Assembly (NCBI GenBank): GCA_964607835.1
Contig: CAZSLL010000004.1
Location: 1-64,000, forward strand
Direction: 5' to 3'
Length of the DNA: 64,000 nt
From: DAOVFN01 sp964607835
Lineage (GTDB): Archaea; Aenigmatarchaeota; Aenigmatarchaeia; QMZP01
How positions within the stretch are numbered: position 1 is the first letter of the stretch; each line of letters opens with the position of its first letter. Positions 50,436 to 57,938 of this stretch are shown here, in pieces. Below the pieces are notes generated by a model. The model saw only the letters and a list, made by a program, of their open reading frames with translations. It was not told the origin of the DNA and did no database searches. The translations under genes and the position numbers were made by a program.

Positions 50436-52898
50436 TCACTTTCCCAGGAAGCCCTCCAGGCTGGACTGTGAGCCCCTGCCGAGGAGGTCATCCTCTGTGT
50501 AGCCCAGGCCTGACAGCACCCTGAGGGCTGCGGGGATGAGCTGGTTGCTTATGTAGTAGTCAGGGTCGTAATCCCTGGCGTCCTCGAGTGGCACTGCCCT
50601 GCTGGAAATGGAGCCCTCGCCAGGCTCTATTATTATTGATATGCTCATGCCGGGCCTTATAATCCTTCCCTTCTCCCGGGCTCTCCTGGCGGCAGCCACA
50701 TGGGGGCCTATCTGCTCGTACTGTGAAAGGGGCCTGGTTATCTGGGAATATATGACCAGGTCATCGAGTTCCACCTGGTGATTCCTGATGCGCTCAATGC
50801 TCTTCTTCACAATCCCCAGGGCCTTCTCAGGGGAGCGGTTCCTGAGCACGGCCTCCAGGACAGATTCCTGGGTCTGCTTGGCGATGGGCGACCAGTCCCT
50901 CCTGACCTTCTCGAATCCCCTAATGGTCATCTTGCCCCTGCTGTCTATGAGGGCGTACCTCTTCTTGGCTGCCTTGCCTGACTTGGCAAGCACGAAGATT
51001 CCTGCCTTGTACATGCCCTCGAGCTCGAGCTCCATGACCCCCGGAAGGTCCTTGTTGGCCCTTTTAAGGAAATCCCTGGCAGCCTTCCTGGTCTTTGACT
51101 CGATGAAAAGGGAGTCTGTGTCCCCGTATATAACGCTGAAGCCCATGCTCTGTGCCTTGGATATCACCTGCTTGATGTAGTGCCTGCCCCAGGCAGTTAT
51201 GCTCTGGGCGCACACCCTGGAGTACCACCTGGAGCCTGCATAGGCGTAGTAGCCGTAGGAGGCGTTGGCGAGTATCTTGAGGGCGTTCTGCCTGTTGTCG
51301 AGCATCCTGCGGAGCTTTGTTCCCTTCTTGGCCTTCCTCATCCTCCTCTTAATGGACTGCCTCTGCTCGACCAGGCCCTCGAGGATGGCTGGTATGAAGC
51401 CCTTGTGGTTCTGGCAGAAGTAGTGCTCTCCCTCCGGGACATGGTTGGTCTTCGGGTTACTGTCCTTCGGGCAGCACATGCAGTCAAGGGTCTCTGGGGA
51501 GACGTTGTGTGTTATGGTGATGGAGGGGTAAAGGGAGGTGAAGTCATAGAGGGCTATCTTTTCATGTATGCCCTCCTTGGGCGGGTGGACGTATCCCCCG
51601 GTATAGGCAGGGTATTTCCTCCTCCTCATTATCTCGTCGTACCTGGGCCTGTTGGGCGAGAGCTCGCCTGCCTCATGGGCCCTCCTCATGAGCAGCCACT
51701 CCACGAGCTGGGAGTAGCGCATCCTGGCCACGTCAAAGGGAAGCTGGCCGCACACCCTGGAAAGCTCGTACACCTGCGGGAGAACGGACTCCCCGAGCAT
51801 GAGGGCGAGCCTGGAGTCCCAGAGGCAGTAGTCAGCGAGTTTCCTGAGGTCCTTACCGTCCCTCCAGCTCTCCTCTATCTCCCTCCATTTCATGTCTTTC
51901 TTCCTCCGGCCCACGATTTCCTGGGCAACCCTCTCCAGGCTCAGGACCTCTGTGGAGAGGTAGAACTGCATTATGTTCTCCACGAACCCGAAGAGGTCTA
52001 TATGGACCCTGCCTATGGCCTTTGCAGAGGAAACGCCAACCCTTCTCCTGAACTCTATCTTTGTGCCGTCCCTGGAAAGGTCGAGGTCAATTCCCAGGGC
52101 AGTGGCCCGGGAGTCGAGCTTCACGAAGTCGAAGCGGTCTGTGTTGTAGCCCAGGACCATGTCAGGGTCGCGCTCCCTCACCAGCGCCATGAAGCGCCTT
52201 ATGAGCGCGGCCTCGTCCCTGAGGACCTCCACGCCCTTCCTTCTCCTTCCCCTGTAGGTGAGCACCCTGTCGAACCCCTTGTTGTCGCACATAGAGAGCA
52301 TTATGACCTTTTCGCCTTCCCTCTCAGAGGTCTCTATGTCAAAGGCCAGTAGCCTCAGGGGCGGTATGTCCTCCTCTTCCAGGGGCTTCACTCTTTCGGC
52401 CTCGAATGCGGTGTCCACAAGGCATTCAGTCTCCACCCTGCTTCCCTCGGCCTCCACCCAGCCCATGGGAACAAGGCGGTTGTCAATCATGTAGCGCTTG
52501 TAGAAGGACACCGCGTACTCGTACTCCTCCTTCACGTCGCTCCAGTCCTTGAGCAGGTCCCGGAACTTGGGGACGTCAGCCGGGGTCTGTACATATACCC
52601 TGAACACCTTCCTGCTAACCCCGAGGTAGCGCATCTCGAGCATCTCTACCCTGAGAGGCCTCCTGGACTCCTTTCCTTCCTCCTCGAGAACGAGGTTGCC
52701 AATCCTCTTTGCTATGCCCTGGAGCTCGTCTAAAGACATCCCCTCCCTTGGCTCAACGTAGAAATATGGACTGAAGCCCCTGTCTATGCAGAGAACGCTC
52801 TTGCCTGAGCTCGTCCTTCCCCAGAGCCTCATGACCGGCCTTTCCTGCTCATCCAGGATATAGTCTGCTGAGAGGAGGCAGAACTTGAGCGAGGTCAT
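50436..52898 (-). CDS. polB: Family B DNA polymerase
   Basis: The 820-residue replicative-type polymerase shows all expected motifs: exonuclease ExoI LLAFDIETS (about residue 186), ExoII LGYNTDRFDFVKL and ExoIII DYCLWDSRLAL. In the polymerase domain it has region II LYDFTSLYPSI, region III ILANASYGYYAYAGSRWYS, region I VIYGDTDSLF and the KKRYALID segment. Length fits archaeal PolB. ATG 52898 is chosen; a GTG nine bases upstream is possible. It lies alone on this strand between surface-protein genes and endA. Confidence 0.97.
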   Translation of the reverse strand: MTSLKFCLLSADYILDEQERPVMRLWGRTSSGKSVLCIDRGFSPYFYVEPREGMSLDELQGIAKRIGNLVLEEEGKESRRPLRVEMLEMRYLGVSRKVFRVYVQTPADVPKFRDLLKDWSDVKEEYEYAVSFYKRYMIDNRLVPMGWVEAEGSRVETECLVDTAFEAERVKPLEEEDIPPLRLLAFDIETSEREGEKVIMLSMCDNKGFDRVLTYRGRRRKGVEVLRDEAALIRRFMALVRERDPDMVLGYNTDRFDFVKLDSRATALGIDLDLSRDGTKIEFRRRVGVSSAKAIGRVHIDLFGFVENIMQFYLSTEVLSLERVAQEIVGRRKKDMKWREIEESWRDGKDLRKLADYCLWDSRLALMLGESVLPQVYELSRVCGQLPFDVARMRYSQLVEWLLMRRAHEAGELSPNRPRYDEIMRRRKYPAYTGGYVHPPKEGIHEKIALYDFTSLYPSITITHNVSPETLDCMCCPKDSNPKTNHVPEGEHYFCQNHKGFIPAILEGLVEQRQSIKRRMRKAKKGTKLRRMLDNRQNALKILANASYGYYAYAGSRWYSRVCAQSITAWGRHYIKQVISKAQSMGFSVIYGDTDSLFIESKTRKAARDFLKRANKDLPGVMELELEGMYKAGIFVLAKSGKAAKKRYALIDSRGKMTIRGFEKVRRDWSPIAKQTQESVLEAVLRNRSPEKALGIVKKSIERIRNHQVELDDLVIYSQITRPLSQYEQIGPHVAAARRAREKGRIIRPGMSISIIIEPGEGSISSRAVPLEDARDYDPDYYISNQLIPAALRVLSGLGYTEDDLLGRGSQSSLEGFLGK

Positions 52899-53016
52899 GG
52901 GCACCACCGGCTGGTAAGGATTTGGTTCAAGGGCTTAAAAAGCAGTGCCCTGCACATGCCCTCAAATCCCGGGATTTCGTCCTTTGAACCCTTTTCAGGA
53001 AAAATGCGTTAATCAA

Positions 53017-54213
53017 CTAGGGTTTCATCCATTCAATCTCATAATACTCGTAGTCAGAGCCCGGGAGTATGACCTTCTTGAGGACATAATAGGTTATGGC
53101 GGTCTCCCTGTCTGAGATGGATAGAATGAGCTCCAGACCAAGGGACTCTGCCTTCCTGAGGAGGCTGGCGAGTTCCACACCCCCGATGTGCTCGTCCTCT
53201 GCAACCGAGACCAGGAGATAGCGGGGCTTGTCCTCTGGGGTCTCCCTGACCCAGTCCTTGCCATGCTTCTTCCTCCTCCATGCAATGAACTCGGCCGGGT
53301 AGTCCACGTAGTCCTTTTCCTGCATCTCTGGAATGGATAGCAGGAAGGTCTTCTTTACCCCGTGCGCTACCCGAACGGCGCGGGCCCATTCGGAGATGAG
53401 CATCTTCTGGTCCTTGGGGAAGACGTGTATCACGTGCTTGGAGTGAATCCACTCCTTGCTCTCGTTCGTGGGGGAGGCACCGGGGAAGTAGAGCCTGAAA
53501 TGCGTGCCGAACTTGAACCCGGTCTTGATGACGTAGCCCTTGAGGCGCCAGTCCTCGTAAACGTCATAGAGCTGCTTTGCGTACTCCCGCTCCTTCACCA
53601 CCTGGTCAAGGACCTGCTTGTGGGTAATCTTCTTCCCTGTGGCCACATCCCTCACCTCCAGGCCCCAGTGCTTGGCCAGGAAAACCACCTCCATGAACTC
53701 GAGCTTGAGCAGGCAGCCCCTGGTCTGCTTGTATATGCCCCACTGGCCAATCCAGTGGTCGTTGAACAGGGTCTTGCCGTCCGCGTCGTCCTCCATGACC
53801 GCGAAGAAGGAGTCAGCGTACCAGAAGGCCTTGGATTCGAGCTTCTGCTTCTGGAGCTTCCTGGAGGGGTACTTCCTGCTTATCTTGGGCTTCTTCCTGA
53901 CATTCTCAGTGTCCAGGTACTCAATCCTCTTGAGTATGAGACCCCTGTCGCGCCAGTCCCTGAACGCGTTGTACTTCACGAAGAGGCGGGGGTTGTCCTT
54001 CGCGTAGAGCGAGGCGAGCTGGTTGAAGGTGAGCTCATCCTTGCCAGAGCTACAGGTGCCCCTGAGGAAATTGAGGGCATAGAGGGCCTCCTCTACATCG
54101 AGAAACAGCTTCCCCTTCCTGTTGGTTCCGAAGGAGTTGCGGTGGAGTTTCTCAAAGGAGGCGGGCTCCTCGACCCAGATTCCCTTCCTGGGGTCGTGTT
54201 TGAGCTCCATCAT
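53017..54213 (-). CDS. endA: tRNA-splicing endonuclease, three-unit (epsilon-2 type)
   Basis: At 398 residues it is twice a standard subunit and close to the ARMAN-type EndA. The N-terminal unit (residues 1-100) ends with YNAFRDWRDRGLILKR, and the second unit repeats the pattern as YDVYEDWRLKGYVIKTGFKFGTHFRLYF (216-243). The second unit carries the catalytic triad: Tyr242, His257 in WIHSKH and Lys287 or Lys288 in HGVKK. A third unit (about 328-398) resembles the structural beta subunit. Enzymes of this form cleave introns at relaxed bulge-helix-bulge sites, which the tRNA-Pro gene here requires. Confidence 0.9.
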   Translation of the reverse strand: MMELKHDPRKGIWVEEPASFEKLHRNSFGTNRKGKLFLDVEEALYALNFLRGTCSSGKDELTFNQLASLYAKDNPRLFVKYNAFRDWRDRGLILKRIEYLDTENVRKKPKISRKYPSRKLQKQKLESKAFWYADSFFAVMEDDADGKTLFNDHWIGQWGIYKQTRGCLLKLEFMEVVFLAKHWGLEVRDVATGKKITHKQVLDQVVKEREYAKQLYDVYEDWRLKGYVIKTGFKFGTHFRLYFPGASPTNESKEWIHSKHVIHVFPKDQKMLISEWARAVRVAHGVKKTFLLSIPEMQEKDYVDYPAEFIAWRRKKHGKDWVRETPEDKPRYLLVSVAEDEHIGGVELASLLRKAESLGLELILSISDRETAITYYVLKKVILPGSDYEYYEIEWMKP

Positions 54214-54353
54214 GTTTACCTCCTCCCTTTTTCCGGGAGGCGCATCCTAATGGTTTCGCAACCTGTTCATAATGGGCGGAAGGGGGTTTATAAAGGTTTT
54301 TCCGGGGGGGGAGTTGCAAGGGATTTATTAATCCAGGGGCACTGATTGTATAC

Positions 54354-56024
54354 ATGGCAGGGAAGGGAATCAGGGGGCGTGTGGAGAAGTACGTGCTCCA
54401 GAACGCCATTTTCTACGGGGGGAAGCCAAACCCCAAGGCAGTGATGGGCAAGGTGCTGGGAGGGGAGCCTGACCTCAGGAAGGACCCCTCCTCTGTGGCA
54501 AAGGCAATAGCAGAGGTCGCAAAGGATGTTGAGAAGCTAGGCCTTCAGGAGCAGGAGAGGGGGCTGTCTGAGCTGGCGCCTGAGATGCTGGTGAAGGAGG
54601 AGAGGAAGCAGGAGGAGCTGCCCCCGCTCCCCAACGCGGTGGAGGGGAAGGTGGTGACCAGGTTCGCCCCCTCGCCCACAGGGCCGCTCAACATAGCGCA
54701 CCTCCTGAGGGCTGCCATGATGAACTTCCTGTATGCGGAGAAGTACAAAGGAAAGTTCATCCTCAGGCTGGAGGACACTGACCCCGGGAAGATTGAGAAG
54801 CGCTATTACCGGGCCATACAGGATGACCTGGAGGCGGCCGGGATAAGGCCTGACAGGGTGGTCATAGAGTCAGAGAACATTGGCAAGCATTATAATGTGG
54901 CTGAAAGGCTAATCAGTGAGGGAAAGGCCTACATGTGCGCATGCCCTGGCGAGGACTTCAGGGAGCTCAAGCTCAGGAAGCAGACCTGCCCGTGCAGGGA
55001 CAACCCTCCGGAGGCAAGCCTGAACATGTTCAGGAAGGCCAGGAAGGGTGGCTACAGGGAAGGGGAGGTTGTCCTGAGATTCAGGACCTCCATGAGGGAC
55101 CCGAACCCCGCCATAAGGGATCCTCCCATGATGAGGGTGAGCAAGAGGAGGCACCCGCTCCAGGGAAGGAGGTTCAGTATGTGGCCACTGTACAATTTCG
55201 CCAACGTGGTGGAGGACCACGAGCAGGGAGTGACCCATGTTTTCAGGGGCAAGGAGCACCAGCACAACACTGACGCCCAGCGGAGGATGTACGAAGCCTT
55301 GGGATGGGAGGCCCCCACCACGGTCAACTTCGGCATGATTTACCTGCAGGGCGAAAAGCTCCACACAAGGGACATAAAGGAAATGATAAAGGAAGGGAAG
55401 GTATCGGGGTGGGACGACCCCCGGCTCCACACCGTCCAGGCACTGGTCAGGAGGGGGTTCGTGCCAGAGGCATTCAAAGCATATGCGAAGCAGGTGGGGC
55501 TCACCAAGAGCGACATCAGGCTGAGCTGGGACAACATCGAGAGCTTCAACCGCTCTGCCATAGACCACATAGCGAACAGGTACATGGTGGTGCTGGACCC
55601 CGTGAGGGTTTCGGTGAAGGGGGCGCCCGAGGGCATTACGCCTGAGATTGACGTGCACCCTGACTATCCTGAAAAGGGAAAGAGGCCCCTCCGGTTCGAC
55701 GGGAAGCAGGTCCGGGTATCCAGGGAAGACTGGAAAAGGCTCAGGGGAAAGACCATACGGCTCAAGAACCTGTTCAATGTCAGGCTTGAGGGAAGGACGG
55801 CCACCTATGCGGGAAACGAAATCGTGCAGGCCATGCCCAAGATTCAGTGGGTCTCCGGGCCCGGAAAGGAGCTCACCATTCTCAGGCCCGACAGGGAGGA
55901 AAGGGCCCTTGCAGAAAAGGCGGCTGGTTCCCTGAAGAAGGGAGACCTTCTCCAGATGGAGAGGGTGGGCTACGGAAGAGTGGACAGGAAGAGCCCGCTC
56001 AGGATAATCTGGACGCACGGGTAG
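54354..56024 (+). CDS. gltX: Glutamyl-tRNA synthetase, archaeal type
   Basis: The 556-residue class I synthetase has the archaeal N-terminal extension, the HIGH-equivalent RFAPSPTGPLNIAHLL and YAEKYKGKFILRLEDTDP. A LEAAGIRPDRV segment, GVTHVFRGKEHQHNT and a KMSKS-equivalent EKLHTRDIKEMIKEG follow, and the anticodon-binding beta barrels make up the last 170 residues. It charges tRNA-Glu and, in archaea, probably also supplies Glu-tRNA-Gln. It has its own promoter, divergent from endA (gattgtataca lies near the ATG). Confidence 0.95.
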   Translation: MAGKGIRGRVEKYVLQNAIFYGGKPNPKAVMGKVLGGEPDLRKDPSSVAKAIAEVAKDVEKLGLQEQERGLSELAPEMLVKEERKQEELPPLPNAVEGKVVTRFAPSPTGPLNIAHLLRAAMMNFLYAEKYKGKFILRLEDTDPGKIEKRYYRAIQDDLEAAGIRPDRVVIESENIGKHYNVAERLISEGKAYMCACPGEDFRELKLRKQTCPCRDNPPEASLNMFRKARKGGYREGEVVLRFRTSMRDPNPAIRDPPMMRVSKRRHPLQGRRFSMWPLYNFANVVEDHEQGVTHVFRGKEHQHNTDAQRRMYEALGWEAPTTVNFGMIYLQGEKLHTRDIKEMIKEGKVSGWDDPRLHTVQALVRRGFVPEAFKAYAKQVGLTKSDIRLSWDNIESFNRSAIDHIANRYMVVLDPVRVSVKGAPEGITPEIDVHPDYPEKGKRPLRFDGKQVRVSREDWKRLRGKTIRLKNLFNVRLEGRTATYAGNEIVQAMPKIQWVSGPGKELTILRPDREERALAEKAAGSLKKGDLLQMERVGYGRVDRKSPLRIIWTHG

Positions 56025-56074
56025 CTTTCTTGTTTTATGGCATAATACTGGTTTTTTCTGGGAAAAGGCTTAAA

Positions 56075-56117
56075 TATAACGGCGTTATATTTGAGTTGCA
56101 CCTATAACACCGTTATA
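56075..56117 (+). promoter_or_regulatory. Two palindromic operator sites TATAAC-N3-GTTATA
   Basis: Sites at 56075-56089 and 56103-56117 share the same 6-bp arms and 3-bp centre; the first extends to ten perfectly paired bases per side (AAATATAACG/CGTTATATTT). Centres are 28 bp apart, just under three helical turns. They overlap the likely TATA region of the gene starting at 56136 and are candidates for the winged-helix protein encoded at 56403. Confidence 0.72.
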
Positions 56118-56135
56118 TTCTCAGAGGCGATTCGA

Positions 56136-56366
56136 ATGACCAGTAAAGGATTCACCCAGAACAGGCACCCTCGCGTGGGGGTGGTAATGAGCAATGTCAG
56201 GAACCTTTCATATGGTTTCCTTGCAGGCTCCCTGGCCCTGCCCTTCCTCAGCCTTGAGCCCCTTGGCCTTGTCATGGGAGCTGCCATGGCCGGGTACTAC
56301 GGCTACAGGATGGAGAGCCAGATACACGAACTCGGAAGGCCCTGGTGGGAGAAGCTCGCGGGCTGA
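56136..56366 (+). CDS. Small membrane protein (76 aa)
   Basis: From ATG 56136 the frame gives MTSKGFTQNRHPRVGVVMSNVRNLSYGFLAGSLALPFLSLEPLGLVMGAAMAGYYGYRME with one or two membrane helices and a charged end (IHELGRPWWEKLAG). An upstream ATG at 56091 would place the operators inside the coding sequence, so it is rejected. I recognise no family. It heads a three-gene set with a regulator and another membrane protein. Confidence 0.68.
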   Translation: MTSKGFTQNRHPRVGVVMSNVRNLSYGFLAGSLALPFLSLEPLGLVMGAAMAGYYGYRMESQIHELGRPWWEKLAG

Positions 56367-56402
56367 AGGCAAGCTTTTAACTTATTCCCCTAAACGGGGA
56401 TT

Positions 56403-56738
56403 ATGAGGGACCCCTCTTACCTGAGGTCACTGAAGCATTATCTGTGGCACCTGCTGGCAGGCACCAGGGGCGGCCTCACCAGGATACATATAATCCAGCT
56501 GCTCAGGGACAGGCCTTACAACGCCAACCAGCTTCACGACCGGCTCAGCATGGACTACAAGACCATCCAGCACCACCTGAGGGTCCTGAGCAAGAGAAAC
56601 ATCATAACCACAGAAAACGAGGGCTCGTACGGGGCAATGTACTTCCTCTCCCCGCTCATGGAGGAGAACATGGAAATGTTTGACGAGATTCTGGGCAAAA
56701 TTGGGCAAAACCACAAAAAGGATAAGGGCAATGGCTAA
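56403..56738 (+). CDS. Winged-helix transcriptional regulator (111 aa)
   Basis: The protein is one winged-helix domain: LTRIHIIQLLRDRPYNANQLHDRLSMDYKTIQHHLRVLSKRNIITTENEGSYGAMYFLSPLME, in the style of archaeal ArsR-like regulators, with a short helix for dimerisation at the end. It lacks metal-site cysteines. The downstream gene encodes a small membrane protein 12 bp away, a pairing common in archaea in which the membrane protein may act as sensor. It is the obvious candidate to bind the palindromes at 56075-56117. Confidence 0.85.
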   Translation: MRDPSYLRSLKHYLWHLLAGTRGGLTRIHIIQLLRDRPYNANQLHDRLSMDYKTIQHHLRVLSKRNIITTENEGSYGAMYFLSPLMEENMEMFDEILGKIGQNHKKDKGNG

Positions 56739-56750
56739 AAGGGTGTGGAA

Positions 56751-57026
56751 ATGTATGAGATAGTGTTCGGGTTCAACGTTCTGAACTCAGCCATACTGCT
56801 GGTCCTCCTTTACGTCTTTTCCAGGAACTACGCCCACCTCAGGACCAGGCACAACCTCGGGCTCATGATATTCTCCTTCCTGTTCCTCCTTGACAATGTG
56901 CTCGCTCTTGTCATGGGATTTGCCTTCTGGCCATGCTACAACACAGAGGCCACCGGAATCGTGCTCATAAGAAGGGTCACTGAGTTCGTGGGGTTCTCCT
57001 CCCTGCTGTACATCACCTGGCGGTGA
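56751..57026 (+). CDS. Three-helix small membrane protein (91 aa)
   Basis: Starting MYEIVFGFNVLNSAILLVLLYVFSRNYAHLRTRHNLGLMIFSFLFLLDNVLALVMGFAFW, it has three predicted membrane helices with a cytoplasmic HLRTRHN loop. A CYNTEATG loop follows before the final IVLIRRVTEFVGFSSLLYITW. This layout resembles small membrane partners often found beside winged-helix regulators in haloarchaea and other archaea. The ATG at 56751 is chosen; a GTG six bases earlier is in frame. Likely sensor or modulator of the regulator, by inference. Confidence 0.75.
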   Translation: MYEIVFGFNVLNSAILLVLLYVFSRNYAHLRTRHNLGLMIFSFLFLLDNVLALVMGFAFWPCYNTEATGIVLIRRVTEFVGFSSLLYITWR

Positions 57027-57144
57027 GGGCCCCATTGCAGAGAGGTGAGGGATTACTCGCTTAATGGCATTATTGGTAAAGCATTATCAATAACCCCAAT
57101 CTGGGATTAACACGGGAATCCTATGGGAATGAGTTCGGAAAACC

Positions 57145-57156
57145 CTTTTATATCCC
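57145..57156 (+). promoter_or_regulatory. TATA box of the structured RNA
   Basis: CTTTTATATCCC is a good archaeal TATA element. Initiation about 25 nt downstream falls near 57175, at the start of the GC-rich structured segment, and no protein gene starts there. Confidence 0.6.
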
Positions 57157-57172
57157 ATTTCCAAAGCTATTG

Positions 57173-57421
57173 CAGGAGGTGGGCAATATGGCCAGCTTCC
57201 TCAGGCCTTTGGCCGGGATGATTCCTGCCGGGTCAAACTGACGGGATGACCTAACCCAGGTCAGAGCGTCCCAAGATTACAGGGGGAAATCAACTCAAGT
57301 CCAGGGAGCGTAATCCCGATAAAGCTCGTAGACGCATGGGAGTCCTCTAGCCAAGTTCCCCATGCAGTCGCCCGTGAGCAAAAAAGACAAGCGAGGTTCG
57401 AATTTCCCCCGCTCTTGGGGC
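57173..57421 (+). ncRNA. Unidentified structured RNA candidate, about 250 nt
   Basis: There is no open frame of note, but strong pairing: GGGGGAAAT (57282-57290) with ATTTCCCCC (57402-57410), GCATGGG/CCCATGC around 57334-57365, TGACCT/AGGTCA near 57250, and a terminal CCCC-GCTCTT-GGGG hairpin. A GGTTCGAAT box at 57395-57403 looks like a tRNA T loop. If 57289-57396 were spliced out, GGGGGAA-TTCGAAT-TTCCCCC would make a perfect T arm, but I could not find a matching acceptor. RNase P or SRP RNA consensus was not found. It could be a heavily interrupted tRNA or a new RNA. Confidence 0.5.
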
Positions 57422-57524
57422 TTATTTCGTTAAACACATTTAAATACTTTTCTGATTTTCACCCGTTGTCGCGGGAGAATTCAGTATTCGTAACGCTTAA
57501 TAAGATTGTACATGATATTTTCAC

Positions 57525-57938
57525 ATGAACATTGCAAGGGAAACCGATTTACTGGAAAAAGGGCTGGTAAGTGATTTTGGGGGATGTGCTGAAAACGTTA
57601 GCCAGCAGTCCGAGCCTGACAGATTCTATCTGGAAGGGCACTCGAAAACCTTTCTTACCCACAGGTTGTTGCGTGACGCGTGCATTTCGGTCTACAATGC
57701 ATTAGGGTTCTTGCATGAAGCCTGCCCACTCGATGTGATGGCCGAGCTGTCAGGGCCTGAGGGGGGCAGGCGGATAGTCGCAGGTGCTTATGACAACAGG
57801 TTCAGCGTATCTGTTGCAGAGATTCCTGATGTCAGGCCCCCGGCAAGGCTGCTCAGGGCTTACTCCATCGATTTATCTGGGGCAGCAGGCCCTTTGAATA
57901 AATATTTTCCCTTCACATTATCTCATGTGGTAAAATGA
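57525..57938 (+). CDS. Hypothetical protein coupled to a radical SAM gene (137 aa)
   Basis: The frame begins MNIARETDLLEKGLVSDFGGCAENV and contains HSKTFLTHRLLRDACISVYNALGFLHEACPLDVMAELSGPEGGRRIVAGAYDNRFSVSVAEIPDVRPP. I recognise no family. Its stop overlaps the start of the radical SAM gene (ATGA), so the two are translated together. A TATA-like cttaataag lies about 25 nt upstream. It may be a substrate, carrier or partner protein for the enzyme. Confidence 0.7.
   Translation: MNIARETDLLEKGLVSDFGGCAENVSQQSEPDRFYLEGHSKTFLTHRLLRDACISVYNALGFLHEACPLDVMAELSGPEGGRRIVAGAYDNRFSVSVAEIPDVRPPARLLRAYSIDLSGAAGPLNKYFPFTLSHVVK

Noticed and set aside
51180..52352. 390-codon open frame on the plus strand opposite polB
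   Set aside because: It is antisense to clear polymerase motifs and arises from the third-position GC bias; no family features.
53362..54345. 327-codon open frame opposite endA
   Set aside because: Antisense shadow of the endonuclease gene; composition and residues look random.
57173..57421. RNase P RNA, SRP RNA or tmRNA
   Set aside because: The conserved core sequences of these RNAs were looked for and not found, and tmRNA is not expected in archaea. Left unassigned.
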